Origin: Deinococcus sp. QL22
GTDB taxonomy: Bacteria > Deinococcota > Deinococci > Deinococcales > Deinococcaceae
Length of the DNA stretch: 64,000 nucleotides
Direction of reading: 5' to 3'
Assembly (NCBI RefSeq): GCF_023370075.1
Contig: NZ_CP097153.1
Span: 310,001 to 374,000, forward strand
The notes under the pieces were generated by a model. That model saw only the letters and a program-made list of their open reading frames with translations, had not been told where the DNA came from and searched no databases. How positions within the stretch are numbered: the first letter of the stretch is position 1; each line of letters opens with the position of its first letter. The position numbers were made by a program, and so were the translations under genes. Positions 1 through 9,271 of the stretch are shown here, piece after piece.

Positions 1-2
1 AG

Positions 3-485
3 GTCATTGGGCTGGGGCGGCCTTTCGGAATTCCGGTGCAGGTGATCGTGATGCTGGTGGTGGTCGCCATCTTCGCGTGGGTCATGGCCCGCACGGTATT
101 CGGACGGCAGATTTTGGCGGTGGGCGGCAACGAACGCGCCGCACGGCTGTCGGGCGTGCCCGTGAACCGCATCAAGCTGGCGGTGTACGGCATCAGCGGG
201 CTGCTGTCGGGCATCGCCGGATTGATCGTCATCTCCATCAATTCCTCCTCGGACGCCAATCAGGTGGGCCTGAACATGGAGCTGGACGCGATTGCAGCGG
301 TGGCGGTGGGCGGCACGGCACTGACCGGGGGCCGCGCCACCATCGTGGGCACGTTGCTGGGCGCACTGATTATTCAACTGATCCGCTACACCCTGCTGGC
401 ACGCGGCGTACCCGACGCGGCGGCGCTGGTGGTCAAAGCAGGCATCATCTTGCTGGCCGTGTATGTGCAGCGGCAACGGCGATAA
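3..485 (+). CDS. Sugar ABC transporter permease (RbsC/YtfT-like), 5' truncated by window edge
   Basis: The reading frame is open from base 3, so the true start lies upstream of the window. The visible ~160 residues are the C-terminal half of a type II ABC importer permease of the ribose/galactofuranose group (BPD_transp_2). The motif GRQILAVGGNERAARLSG is the cytoplasmic EAA-like loop that contacts the ATPase, and a hydrophobic AAVAVGGTALTGGRATIVGTL segment follows, ending with RQRR. A second permease of the same family begins 75 nt downstream, as in ytfT-yjfF pairs. Family assignment is firm; the actual sugar is unknown because the ATPase and binding protein lie outside the window. Confidence 0.9.
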   Translation, partial: VIGLGRPFGIPVQVIVMLVVVAIFAWVMARTVFGRQILAVGGNERAARLSGVPVNRIKLAVYGISGLLSGIAGLIVISINSSSDANQVGLNMELDAIAAVAVGGTALTGGRATIVGTLLGALIIQLIRYTLLARGVPDAAALVVKAGIILLAVYVQRQRR

Positions 486-559
486 GGACAGATCATGAGA
501 CTCGCCACGACAGCCCTCACTACCCCGGAAACGGTTCCAGAATCCCCCAAGGAGTCCCC

Positions 560-1561
560 ATGTCGCTAGCCCAGTCTCCGCCCACAGGTGCAAGCGTGCG
601 AAATGCCCGCGTGGTCAGCGCCCTGCAACGCTACGGCGTTTTAATCGCGCTGGGCCTGCTGATCCTCTTCGGTGCCCTGCGCTACGAGAATTTCCTCTCG
701 CCCTACAACATCACCACCGTTTTGGCCTACAACTCCATGTTCGGCCTGATTGCGCTGGGCATGGCCTTTGTCATCATCACGGGAGGCATAGACCTGTCGG
801 TGGGCAGCGTGGCGGCGTTTGCCAGCGTGGTCGCGGCGCTGCTCAGTCCGTATGGGCTGTGGGTGGCTCTGTTCGGCGCGGTGGGGGCGGCGGCGCTGCT
901 CGGCCTGATCAACGGGGCCATCATCGCCTACCTCAAGATTCTGCCCTTTATCACCACGCTGGCGATGCTGCTGGCGGCCCGGGGATTGGCGCTGATGCTG
1001 TCGGGCAACCAATCGGTGTCGGCGGATTATGACCACGGCTTTACCACGCTGGGGCAGGGCACCATCGGCGGCATTCCTTATATCGCCATCCTGCTGTTTG
1101 TGGCCTTTGCCATCGGCGCGGTGGTGCTGCGCTACACCCGCTTTGGCCGCCGCGTGCTGGCGATTGGCGGCAACGAGGAAGCCTCGCGCCTGATGGGACT
1201 TCCGGTAGAGCGCACCTTGCTGAGCGTGTATACCCTGTCAGGTGCACTGGCGGGACTGGCAGGCGTGATTCTGGCCTCGCAATTTGGCGCAGGCCAACCT
1301 ACCGAGGGGCTGGGCTGGGAACTGACCGCCATTGCCGCCGTTGTGGTGGGCGGCACGCTGCTGACGGGCGGCATGGGGTCTATCGGCTCCACGCTGGTGG
1401 GCGTGTTGCTGCTGGGGGTGATTTTCAATGTGCTGAACTTTGAAAACGGGCGTGGCACCATCAGTCTGACGGTGTACTGGCAATCGGTGATCCGGGGAGC
1501 CTTCCTGCTGCTGGTGGTGATCTTGCAAAACCGCCTGACCCGCGCCCGTACTGAGCCGTAG
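560..1561 (+). CDS. Sugar ABC transporter permease (RbsC/YjfF-like)
   Basis: This 333-residue membrane protein is the second permease of the pair. The ATG at 560 follows an AAGGAGT ribosome site at 549-555. The frame stays open far upstream, but that part only overlaps the first permease out of frame. Diagnostic stretches are the GGIDLSVGSVAAF segment near residue 75, the loop GRRVLAIGGNEEASRLMGLP near residues 195-214, and the VVVGGTLLTGGMGSIGSTL segment. About eight to ten hydrophobic helices are visible. It would form a heterodimer with the upstream permease. The substrate cannot be read from sequence; galactofuranose or another pentose/hexose is plausible. Confidence 0.92.
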   Translation: MSLAQSPPTGASVRNARVVSALQRYGVLIALGLLILFGALRYENFLSPYNITTVLAYNSMFGLIALGMAFVIITGGIDLSVGSVAAFASVVAALLSPYGLWVALFGAVGAAALLGLINGAIIAYLKILPFITTLAMLLAARGLALMLSGNQSVSADYDHGFTTLGQGTIGGIPYIAILLFVAFAIGAVVLRYTRFGRRVLAIGGNEEASRLMGLPVERTLLSVYTLSGALAGLAGVILASQFGAGQPTEGLGWELTAIAAVVVGGTLLTGGMGSIGSTLVGVLLLGVIFNVLNFENGRGTISLTVYWQSVIRGAFLLLVVILQNRLTRARTEP

Positions 1562-1652
1562 GGCTAAACAGATTGCTGACCCGCTAGATTACTGAACCGA
1601 TTTAGAGTAAACTTTGTTACAACACAACTTTAGGTTTATCAAAGGAGACGCC

Positions 1653-2513
1653 ATGACGACCATGACTCAGCCCGGCATCATTCACCCCACTTCTCCGGCC
1701 AGCGAATATGATCTGTCCGGCATCATGGGTGCCCTCTACGGCGACGGCATCCTTGGCCTGAAGGGAGCCTTTTCCCGCGAGTGGGCGCAGCACCTCGGTG
1801 AAGACATCGCCGTGCTGTACGAGGCGGCTCTCAAGCGTCCGGGCGGCGCGGTGGGGCGCGGCACCAACCGCCATTACGTCGAAATTCACCCCGAAACGGT
1901 GCGCGGCTTTACTGAACTCGTAACGCATCCCTGGGTGCATACCGTGTGCGCCAGCGTCCTGGGGCCAGAATACAAGATCGTCGAAATCGGCTTCGACGTG
2001 CCCGGCCCCGGCGCAAAAGACCAGCCCTGGCACCGCGATTTCCCGGTTGGCGACGAAACCCTGATTGGCCGCCGCCTGAATTCGCTGGCCTTCAACATCA
2101 CGACTGTAGATGTAGAGGAAGACATGGGGCCTTTTGAAATCGCGCCCGGCACGCAGTGGGACGACCCCAGCCTCTATGACCACGGCATGTTCCCGCCCAC
2201 CTCCTTATATGAGCGCTATCAGGCCCGCGCCCAGCGCAAGTTCCCAAAAATGGGCGACATTTCGGTGCGTTCGGCGCTCACGATTCACCGGGGCACCGCC
2301 AACCAGTCCCAAAAATCGCGCCCCGTGCTGGTGCTGGGTGTGGACGCCCCCGGCGCAGGCAACCACGAAAAACACGACTTTCAGGTCACGCGGGCGTTTT
2401 ATGAAACCCTGCCGCAAGAAGTGCGCGACCACCTGCTGTGCCGCATCGTGGAGGAGCTGGAACCGATTGTTCAGGGCCATACGATTGAAGGCCTGATGAT
2501 GGGCGATGCGTAA
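1653..2513 (+). CDS. Phytanoyl-CoA dioxygenase (PhyH) family Fe(II)/2-oxoglutarate oxygenase
   Basis: This 286-residue protein starts at the ATG at 1653, behind AAAGGAGACG at 1641-1650; an in-frame upstream start at 1614 has no ribosome site. The iron-binding facial triad is visible as WHRDF (H127, D129) and TIHRGTAN (H212), followed by SRPVL, whose arginine (R223) would bind 2-oxoglutarate. These fit the PhyH superfamily, which hydroxylates diverse substrates from fatty acyl-CoA to small metabolites. It lies 91 nt after the sugar permeases and could be read through from them. The substrate is unknown. Confidence 0.85.
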   Translation: MTTMTQPGIIHPTSPASEYDLSGIMGALYGDGILGLKGAFSREWAQHLGEDIAVLYEAALKRPGGAVGRGTNRHYVEIHPETVRGFTELVTHPWVHTVCASVLGPEYKIVEIGFDVPGPGAKDQPWHRDFPVGDETLIGRRLNSLAFNITTVDVEEDMGPFEIAPGTQWDDPSLYDHGMFPPTSLYERYQARAQRKFPKMGDISVRSALTIHRGTANQSQKSRPVLVLGVDAPGAGNHEKHDFQVTRAFYETLPQEVRDHLLCRIVEELEPIVQGHTIEGLMMGDA

Positions 2514-2675
2514 GAAAAATTCCGAACAGGGCGGTGCGGTGACGGTTCGCCTCCGAGCAAAGCGAGTCGGAATGGAGACGGATGTTGTGGAATGGAATAC
2601 TGTTCAGTGCCCTTCTGAGCAGTCTGGAATGCAGCAGAATCTGATCGGCAGAGGCGTAAACCAACAGGCAATCCC

Positions 2676-2933
2676 ATGAGCGATCCCCAAAGCATCACTG
2701 CACACTTTGGCGAAGACTTGGGCGGGGCATCGCTGCCCGGCAGCATCACGGCGATGGAAGGCCGGGGCGGATTTTTGCGCGTGGCCCTGACGCCGCCCGC
2801 AGCAGGCCCGCAGCCCACCAGCGGCAGTAAATGTGAACTAGAGATGCATGACGGTGCACGCTTCCGCTTCGTGGTAACGGAATTGTTGCCCGAAAGCGCC
2901 GAATTCCGCATGAAGCTGCTCGGCAAAGGCTGA
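2676..2933 (+). CDS. Small conserved-looking hypothetical protein (85 aa)
   Basis: I do not recognise this protein. It starts with MSDPQSITAHFG, has no membrane segment or signal peptide, and has a beta-rich C-terminal half (KCELEMHDGARFRFVVTEL) resembling a small barrel-like fold. Codon use is GC-rich and like its neighbours. Only weak ribosome-site character precedes the ATG. It lies 162 nt downstream of the PhyH gene on the same strand; the gap holds no recognisable gene. It is followed at once by the degraded IS region. Confidence 0.6.
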   Translation: MSDPQSITAHFGEDLGGASLPGSITAMEGRGGFLRVALTPPAAGPQPTSGSKCELEMHDGARFRFVVTELLPESAEFRMKLLGKG

Positions 2934-2937
2934 ACCC

Positions 2938-3193
2938 TTATTGGGCAAGCAGCCCACGCAGATCAGGATTCAAACACCTGACGCCCTGCCTAGTATCTTG
3001 ACACGTCCAGTAAGCGTCCGGCAGTGATCTCCCGGTGATGCATCTATGCCACTTGGCTCCGGTGATCCGTGCCCGCTTTTCACCGCAACTCTGCAAATCT
3101 ATTCGGACTGCAAGCCGTCTCCCGCTGGCTTGCAGTCCGAAGCCGCATTGGGTGTGGTGGAGGGCTTCTACGCGCCCTTGCACAAATTCTGTC
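2938..3193. other. Unassigned stretch before the IS982 remnant
   Basis: This stretch replaces what should be the transposase C-terminal end and left terminus of the IS982 copy, which does carry them at 33782-33960. It contains a perfect 15-bp inverted repeat (3102-3116 and 3127-3141, 10-nt loop). Open frames exist on both strands but none resembles a known protein. Confidence 0.4.
3102..3141. repeat. Perfect 15-bp stem-loop
   Basis: TTCGGACTGCAAGCC at 3102-3116 pairs with GGCTTGCAGTCCGAA at 3127-3141 around a 10-nt loop. No T-run follows on either side, so a simple terminator is unlikely. It lies in the unassigned part of a degraded IS region and may mark a former element end. Confidence 0.5.
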
Positions 3194-3827
3194 CCCGGTG
3201 TCGTATCTCGTCTTGGTCTTGGGCGGAAAGATAAAACCTCAGCGACGATAGCCCTTGTCGCCAATGATCTTTGGGCCGCCAAAGTCAGGCCATTGGCAGT
3301 TGAGTTCGTACCCAACGGCGGTGTCATGCAAGTTGGCCGGCAGGTGAAACCCAGGCGTGCAATTTGTCCCCGTAGGCATCTCCTTGAGTGCCATGCCTCC
3401 AACGCACAGCGTTTCCCCCGTTGAGGACGGCAAATGGGCAGCGGCGTGGCATCAATGATCACTTCGGCACAGCGCTCTGCTGGACGAACGATCTGCTCCA
3501 GATGATCGAGCAGCCGCAGTCCCCGGGTAGAGGCCTGAGTGTGGGAAGGCAGACCTGATCGGTCTGCCTTCAACATGCCCCGCCAGATTGACGGATACGG
3601 GTATTTGAACACCAAACGGGCCAAGAGGAGAGTCAGCAAATGAGCGTCACTGAGTCTTTGATGACGGTACCGCCGTTCATCAGAAGAGTGCTGTCTGGCT
3701 CAGCGATGGAGTCGATGAATCACAGCCGGACGCCCTAAACTGTGGTGGAGACGATATCTCATCATATCGTCTTTTTTTATCGTCTGGGTGCGGGTAAAAC
3801 TAGAGCTGCTCAAGCCCTAAACGGGGT
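3194..3827 (-). pseudogene. IS982-family transposase remnant (copy 1)
   Basis: This minus-strand region matches the IS at 33782-34628 over most of its length. It encodes broken pieces of an IS982-type transposase: the N-terminal LLARLVFKYPYPSIW, the first catalytic region with CAEVIIDATPLPICRP, and the GDKGY motif, but in different frames. A ~30-nt segment present in copy 2 is missing here. The C-terminal RIETVF region and the left terminal repeat are absent; matching sequence stops near 3194. The right end, CCCTAAACGGGGT at 3815-3827, is intact. The element cannot move by itself. Confidence 0.75.
3750..3778 (+). terminator. Intrinsic terminator just inside the IS982 right end (copy 1)
   Basis: GACGATAT (3750-3757) and ATATCGTC (3764-3771) pair around CTCATC and are followed by seven T. 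The second IS copy has the same hairpin at 34549-34570. Lying upstream of the transposase start, its T-run direction would stop transcription running outward on the plus strand. Confidence 0.7.
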
Positions 3828-3989
3828 AGTATGTTATTTAAATGCCAGCTCATGGAACACAGCCTGACATGGCTCTTGTTGGATCCGTGCAGACAGCGCC
3901 ATTATGGCCTGTTCCCCAAAGGACTGCCCCTTCACCTTTCTGGTTTTTAAAACTATGCCCACCCGCGTGAGAGGCGGCAGAGGTGCACC

Positions 3990-4757
3990 TCAATCCGGCA
4001 CCACAGCACTTGACTGGGCCACCAAAACCTGCACCCCTGCTGCACCCAGTTGGTCTGTCCACGAAGATCCATCCGTCACCAGGGCGTACATCTGGTGTAA
4101 GGGAGCCACCGAGTAGGGGGCGATCTGCCCCAACTTGCTGTGGTCAGCCAGCACCACTGTTCGGTCAGCCACCGCTAACATCGCCCGTTTCACGGCGGCG
4201 TCTCCTTCCGAAACCGACGTCACACCTGCAAAAGGATGCACCGCGCACGCGCCTAAAAAAGTCCAATCCGTTCGGCGACGGCCTATAGTTTCCAAGGCAC
4301 TCGCCCCGGTGAGATAACGTGACCGCACGTTCCAATCTCCACCCGTCAAGCTCAGAGCAACGTCGGGTTCGGATGCAAAGATTGAGGCAATATCCAGTGA
4401 GTTGGTCAACACCGTCAGGGGCCTGACCCGTAAGCGGCGCGCCAGCTCAAACACCGTCGAACCCGCATCCAACAGCACGGATTGTCCCGGTTCCACCAAG
4501 TGCGCTGCCACGGCACCTATGCTGGCTTTGGCTCCACCACTGAGCTCGGCGCGGTTTACCCAGGCCATTCGGCCCGGATCCAAGGCGACCGCGCCTCCGT
4601 GGGTTTTCTGCAGGTAGCCACGGGCGGCCAGCGCTTTCAGGTCTCGCCGCACCGTGTCCTCAGATACGCCTAAATTCTGGGCCAGATCCAGGACTTCAAC
4701 GCGGCCTAAGCGGGCCAACTCGTTGAGGATGTACTGCTGTCGTTCGGGCACAAACAT
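3990..4757 (-). CDS. DeoR-family transcriptional regulator
   Basis: This 255-residue protein begins MFVPERQQYILNELARLGRV, the classic DeoR N-terminus, with a winged helix-turn-helix over residues ~5-57 (VSEDTVRRDLKALAARGYL). The C-terminal sensor domain contains LLDAGSTVFELARRL, the sugar-phosphate-binding GST motif of the DeoR C domain, and VLADHSKLG near the end. DeoR regulators are usually repressors released by phosphorylated sugars. It is divergent from an MFS carrier whose start lies 78 nt away, so control of that carrier and of itself is the natural inference. Confidence 0.93.
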   Translation of the reverse strand: MFVPERQQYILNELARLGRVEVLDLAQNLGVSEDTVRRDLKALAARGYLQKTHGGAVALDPGRMAWVNRAELSGGAKASIGAVAAHLVEPGQSVLLDAGSTVFELARRLRVRPLTVLTNSLDIASIFASEPDVALSLTGGDWNVRSRYLTGASALETIGRRRTDWTFLGACAVHPFAGVTSVSEGDAAVKRAMLAVADRTVVLADHSKLGQIAPYSVAPLHQMYALVTDGSSWTDQLGAAGVQVLVAQSSAVVPD

Positions 4758-4818
4758 AGTGGGCCTAGTGTACCTCTTGCGGTTTTTTGCAGCTTTTCCT
4801 TTATATTTGCCGACATGT

Positions 4819-4832
4819 GCAGTTTATACTGC
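4819..4832. promoter_or_regulatory. Candidate operator/-10 region of the MFS gene
   Basis: GCAGTTTATACTGC is an inverted repeat with 5-bp arms and a TTAT centre. It contains TATACT (4825-4830), a good -10 box lying five bases before the ATG at 4836, the spacing of a leaderless transcript. A repressor here would block the promoter directly; the divergent DeoR protein is the obvious candidate. No convincing -35 box is visible. Confidence 0.45.
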
Positions 4833-4835
4833 CGC

Positions 4836-5969
4836 ATGAGCCTGCAACCAAGTTCTCACCCCCCACCGAGACGTTTGGCCATCCTTGGTTTAGTTGCCTT
4901 TTTGCTGTTGGGGTTGCTGTATCCCATTCTTGGCCCTGCCCTACCCACCCTCAGTAGTCAATTTGGTCTACAGGCCATAGGCGCTTCGTGGCTGATCAGT
5001 CTCAATTCTGCTGGAGCCGTCTTGGGGGTGCTGCTCGCGGGCGGACTGGCCTCACGGTGGTCGGCCCGGCAGCGTGCCCTCTTGGCCGTCATGCTCCTGG
5101 GGTTGGGCGGTGTCGGGCTGGCCTTGGCCTCCAACTTTGCTTTAGCCCTTTTGGCCTCCTGCTGGTTGGGTGTGGGCTTTGGAATGCTTGACCTGACCGT
5201 CAACGTCTGGTTGTCCACAAGTTACGCCGAACGCAGCGCCGCCATGCTGAATCTGCTGAGCGCGAGTTTCGGCGTAGGTGCTGTCTTGGCCCCCTTGGCT
5301 GTGGGATCGGCTGGCGGCAATTTCCGGCTCCCACTGCTGTGCTGCGTCGGTTTGGCAGCCCTGTTGGGGCTGCTGCTGTTGACCATGCCGCGCGTCTCCG
5401 CACAGGTGGAGGCTCCTTCCCTCACTCCCCTCGTGGGCCGCTCACGCCTGATCCTGGGTGGATTTATGGGTCTGTTCCTGGCCTACGTGGCCGTTGAAGG
5501 CGGTGTGGGCACTTGGGAAGTCACGCACCTGCAAGACAGCTTGGGCTTGACAACAGGCGCGGCGTCTCAGATTTCGGCGTGGTTCTGGGTCGCTTTTACC
5601 TTGGGCCGCTTGATTTCGGCTCCACTAACCCTGCGCGTCGCGCCTGCCGTCCTCATTCCGTGTGCGCTCATCTTGGCGGCCCTCAGCCTGGCTTTGGCGG
5701 CCATTCCTGCGGCCGCCCCCTGGGCCTACACCTTGACCGGACTGTTTCTGGCACCCGTGTTCACCACTGGGTTGGTGTGGTTAACCCAAGTGTTGCCGGG
5801 GAGCGCTGCGCCCACCAGAGTCTTTGCAGGGGCGTTCATTGGCCCAGTCGTGTTTGCACCGGTCATCGGGGCGTTGCGGGACGGCTATGGCCCCACCGCT
5901 ATTCCGTTGACCCTGATGGGCATTGCCCTACTGGCGTTCGTGCTAACCCTATGGCTAAGGCGCGTTTAA
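4836..5969 (+). CDS. Major facilitator superfamily transporter
   Basis: This ~377-residue protein has about 12 hydrophobic helices and no large soluble domain. I chose the ATG at 4836 (MSLQPSSHPPP) because TATACT lies five bases upstream; an in-frame ATG at 4815 would add seven residues and sit upstream of that box. The loop after helix 2 (GLASRWSARQRALL) is the degenerate MFS motif A. Overall pattern resembles the sugar carriers of the FucP/YfkF-like groups. Next to a DeoR regulator, a sugar or sugar-derivative substrate is likely but unproven. Confidence 0.85.
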   Translation: MSLQPSSHPPPRRLAILGLVAFLLLGLLYPILGPALPTLSSQFGLQAIGASWLISLNSAGAVLGVLLAGGLASRWSARQRALLAVMLLGLGGVGLALASNFALALLASCWLGVGFGMLDLTVNVWLSTSYAERSAAMLNLLSASFGVGAVLAPLAVGSAGGNFRLPLLCCVGLAALLGLLLLTMPRVSAQVEAPSLTPLVGRSRLILGGFMGLFLAYVAVEGGVGTWEVTHLQDSLGLTTGAASQISAWFWVAFTLGRLISAPLTLRVAPAVLIPCALILAALSLALAAIPAAAPWAYTLTGLFLAPVFTTGLVWLTQVLPGSAAPTRVFAGAFIGPVVFAPVIGALRDGYGPTAIPLTLMGIALLAFVLTLWLRRV

Positions 5970-6192
5970 CCTATGGGTAATTGAGGCAGGATGTTTTTCC
6001 TTGACTTGTTAAATGGGGTAGAACCAGCGTAGGAACAGAAATCTGCCCTGGGGTGCCAATGAACAGTTCGGTTTACGCAAGGGCGGATTTCTGGGCTAGA
6101 TGGGCCCTCAGTACCCGACACTTTCCCGAGGGCCTTGAAAAAGTTCGGCTGACACGCGAGAACAGGACGCGTCCCCCGATGTCCTCGCCAAG

Positions 6193-7186
6193 TTGACCCG
6201 CTGCTTCACCGCGCACTTCCCAGAGTTCCGCAAGAATCAGGTCGAGTTGCTCTCCCTCATGGTCCTTGCTCTCCTTGGGGGAAAGGACGTTCGGCATGCT
6301 GAACTCGCGGCGCACTTCTTTGACCGTCATCCCATCCAACCGGCCGACGTCGCCCGAGTCGTCCTGACGCGCCTTCCCGCCGCACAGCCACGCGAATTCA
6401 TCCTCGACCGGACGAATGGGAAGTCCGGGCAGACGGACGTGAACGTCCTGCTGCTGGCCGTCATCTGGCGGGGCGTTGCCATCCCCCTGCTCTACAGGGG
6501 GGGCAGCAACACGGAGATCCGGCACCCCCTCAGGGACGATGCCCTCTGCCTGCTGTCCGCAGCGGAGATCCGGGTCCTGTCTGCCGACCGCGAATTCGTC
6601 GGCTCCGACTGGATTCAGGGACTGGCTCACCGTGGGATTCCCATTGGCGTGCGGTTGCGGCGCCGGCACACTCCTGGACGACTGGACAGCGCAGGACTGG
6701 CTGAGTCGCTTGCAGACCGGCATGGCCGGTCTGCTGGTCGAGGACACGGTGGTCTGCGGGCAACCGATGAACGTTGTCCTGACGTACACGCGAGACGGCG
6801 AGGCGCTGATCATTGCCAGTAACGTCGGAGCGGTGACGACGATCCAGACGCGATATCAGCGGAGATTCTTGATTGAATGTCTCTTCAGGGCGCTGAAAAG
6901 CAAGGGCTTCCAACTGGAGGGAACACCTATGACGCTCCACGATCACGTGGAGCGCCTGCTGTGCCTGTTGACGCTGACCTACACGTGGTGCGTGCTCGTC
7001 GGGATCACTCTGGAATGTCCGAAAAAGGCACATGGTCGCCGGGCATGGAGCGTGGTGAAGATGGGTTTGCGGGAACTGGTGCGGTCGTTCAGCCGGGAGT
7101 CAGCACGCCTGTGCGACTTGATTGACCTGTTGATGCCGTCCCACACGAACTCCCCGGAAAATGTCTGTATGTCAAAAATAAGGTGA
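6193..7186 (+). pseudogene. IS4-family transposase, frameshifted
   Basis: Frame 1 (6193-6822) carries FILDRTNGKSGQ (first catalytic D) and VLSADREFVG (second D). Frame 2 (6476-7186) carries TRYQRRFLIECLFRALKSKG (Y-R-E motif; the IE glutamate) and the C-terminus. The change happens near 6655-6665 and is +1, from GIPIGVRLRR to GAGTLLDDW. A +1 change is not the usual -1 programmed frameshift, so a one-base indel is more likely. Apart from this the transposase is complete, about 320 residues, with all catalytic residues present. Confidence 0.8.
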
Positions 7187-7362
7187 GGAGAGAGCGTCGC
7201 CCTGAAACTGTCTGCGCTCGTCGCTTGTACCCGAATTGCGCGTTCTCTTTCTCAACGGCACGACACCGCTGCTCTTCGCTTGATACCAGGCTGCCTGCGG
7301 GCCCAATCCAGAACAGACCTGCGCGGGTGGGGGTGAAACGCCGAACTCTGTTGGAGGACACC
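7187..7362 (+). ncRNA. Candidate bridge (seek) RNA region of the IS110 element
   Basis: About 175 nt of non-coding sequence separates the IS4 transposase stop from the IS110 transposase start. In IS110-group elements (shown for IS621) the left non-coding end encodes the bridge RNA that specifies donor and target. The call is positional only; I did not fold the RNA or identify its loops. Confidence 0.35.
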
Positions 7363-8305
7363 ATGATCATTCTTGGACTTGATCCCCACCCCACGACCCA
7401 TACGGCCGTCGCTCTCGACTCTCGGGGCGTCGTTTTGGACAGCCTGAGCGTCCAGAACGACACCGACGGCCTGAATCAGTTGTGTGCTTGGTCTGCTCGT
7501 TTCGAAGAGCATTGCTGGGCCATTGAAGGTGCAGGCAACCGGTATGTCGCTCCCCTGTTGGCCCTGCTCTTTGCCAATGATCAGTCGGTGTATCACATCC
7601 ATCCCAGCCTGACCAGCCAATACCGTGCGCGTCGCGGCAAGAAAAAGAACGACCTAGTCGACGCCGAGAACGTCGCCCGGGTGCTGCTGGCCAACCCACA
7701 GCTCCCGCCCTACCAGCTCAGCACGCAGCGCACCCGCTTGCAGGAATTGTCCCGCACGCGGGACAAGCTCGCTCAGCAGCGTAAAGCCAACCAGATGATG
7801 CTCGAAGCGCTCCCAGACACGACGACGGACTCGCTGAGCACCGCCCTGCAGGCGGTACTGACCTCTCGAAGCAGCGTTGAAAGAGTTGGAACACGCCATG
7901 GCGACCCTGGTCGCTCAGGTGGCCCCCACCCTGTTGACGTTGCAGGGGATCGGCGTCGTGCTGGCCGGCACTGTGCTCGCCGAAGTCGGTGACATCAAGC
8001 GGTTTGAGGATGTCCATCATTTCGCCAGTTATTGCGGCGCTGCCCCAGTTGAACGGGGGAGTGGGAAGAACACGCGTTGGTGCGTGAGTGTCGGTGGCAA
8101 CCGACAGCTCAACAGGGTGCTCCATCTGATGGCCTTGACCCGGCTGCGCTGTGATGAACGCACCAAAACATTCGTGACCAGGAAAGAACAAGAGGGAAAA
8201 ACGAAACGAGCGGCACTTCGAGCACTCAAGACCCACCTGGCCCGCGAGCTGTACCGAACCTTGCAGGCCCGTCACATGGGCGGCCCCATCCCAGCCCATT
8301 CATAG
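7363..8305 (+). pseudogene. IS110-family transposase (DEDD recombinase), frameshifted
   Basis: The start at 7363 follows GGAGG at 7354-7358. The N-terminal RuvC-like DEDD domain is visible: IILGLDPH (D), WAIEGAGNR (E) and KKNDLVDAENVAR (D-D). The C-terminal Tnp_20 domain (LLTLQGIGVVLAGTVLAEVGD, FASYCGAAPVERGSGK, NRQLNRVLHLMAL), with the serine used in strand exchange, lies in a second frame. The frame changes by +1 between 7862 and 7880, where the second frame has a TGA at 7859. Repairing one base would give a ~313-residue protein of normal length. As written the transposase is probably dead. Confidence 0.85.
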
Positions 8306-8362
8306 GATCTTTTGGGTTTTTTCTCCGCCAACTTGACATACCAGGTTCGGGTACTGAGGGCC

Positions 8363-8840
8363 GCACGGCTTTGCAGATTGCGTAAAACAGTGCTGAGCAC
8401 GTCATCTATTGACGGGTTCTGGGCGATTGGCATGCGCCGCCGAATTTGGTTCCATTCCTCCCAAGTGAATAGAAGACCATGATTCGTTCCTCACACCTGT
8501 GCCCGGGCGTTGAGGTATACATCAAGTAACTGCTCTTCCACAGGAAGTAGGTACCGGTTCATCAAATGCTCGTCGTAAAGGACAGACTGCCGCTTGGCTT
8601 CTTCAACTTCAGCCTCCGTTCGCTGGTTAAAGAAGGCACCTAAATCCCCTTACGCAGGTTTAGGAAGCGGTGTCGTTCGGGAACCTCATAGCCAAGCCGA
8701 TCGTTGATTCCAAGCATAAAATCTGCAACGACACGAGCCTGCTCAGCAATAGACGGGATGGCAGGTTCTTCTTCGTGGAAAAGGATGATGGAACCGAGTC
8801 TGATCTCAGTGGCTTCCGCCGACGCACCGCTTGTTGTCAT
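8363..8840 (-). pseudogene. Third gene of the toxin-antitoxin operon, frameshifted and cut by the IS4
   Basis: Reading leftward from the ATG at 8840, 66 residues (MTTSGASAEATEIRLGSI to RHRFLNLRKGI) end at a stop at 8640. Coding sequence continues at once in another frame (LGAFFNQRTEAEVEEAKRQS to YLNARAQV), hits a TGA near 8490, and continues in that frame (NHGLLFTWEEWNQIRRR to DDVLSTVLRNLQSR) to the IS4 boundary at 8362. The original protein was therefore at least ~155 residues. I do not recognise the family. The start overlaps the stop of the PIN toxin by an ATGA, indicating translational coupling. Confidence 0.6.
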
Positions 8841-9271
8841 CCCAATTCCTTTTTGGTAAGCAGTGCCGTTGCCACTGCTTCGAGGGCATCATCGAAGGTC
8901 AGGAATTTGATGCCGATTTTTGTCCGAGCATCCAAAACAGAAGCCATGTGGATAGCGTCCATTGCACGCAAATGAGGATGAGCTACCAAAAGATCACCTG
9001 CACGGCGGTACACGCTTGGCGTAACGTCGATCGCATTCATCCCTTCCCAGTCAGCATTGAAGTTTTCAACGATCGTGTTGTGCTCTGGCGCGGTGATTTT
9101 GCCTTCTCGAAGGTAACGAGCGAATACGCCACGGGATTCGGCATAGGTAATGACGCTGGTTGTCAAAGCGCCCTCCACCTCATCAATGAGCTTTTCAACC
9201 CGGTCTCTGCCTACTTCGTCGACGTATAGCTTCACGAGCGCGTTGGTATCGAGATACCCCAGGACTTTCAT
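8837..9271 (-). CDS. PIN-domain ribonuclease, VapC-like toxin
   Basis: This 144-residue protein has the PIN fold signature: YLDTNALVKLYV (D8), SVITYAESRG (E45), RAMDAIHMAS (D105) and FLTFDDAL (D127). These four acids bind Mg2+ in VapC toxins, which cleave tRNA or rRNA. It is directly preceded by an XRE-like gene whose stop codon abuts the ATG, and its own stop overlaps the start of a third gene. The gene is intact although its downstream partner is broken. Confidence 0.85.
   Translation of the reverse strand: MKVLGYLDTNALVKLYVDEVGRDRVEKLIDEVEGALTTSVITYAESRGVFARYLREGKITAPEHNTIVENFNADWEGMNAIDVTPSVYRRAGDLLVAHPHLRAMDAIHMASVLDARTKIGIKFLTFDDALEAVATALLTKKELG

Larger units (their letters stand above)
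6103..8362 (+). mobile_element. IS4-family element interrupted by an IS110-family element
   Basis: The 16-bp inverted repeats GGCCCTCAGTACCCGA (6103-6118) and its complement (8347-8362) bound the composite. Inside are an IS4-family transposase (6193-7186) and, downstream of its stop, a complete IS110-like unit (about 7187-8340). This reads as nested insertion: the IS110 entered the right part of the IS4. No clear target duplication flanks the outer repeats. The outer element cuts through a gene lying on its right (8363-8840). Confidence 0.75.
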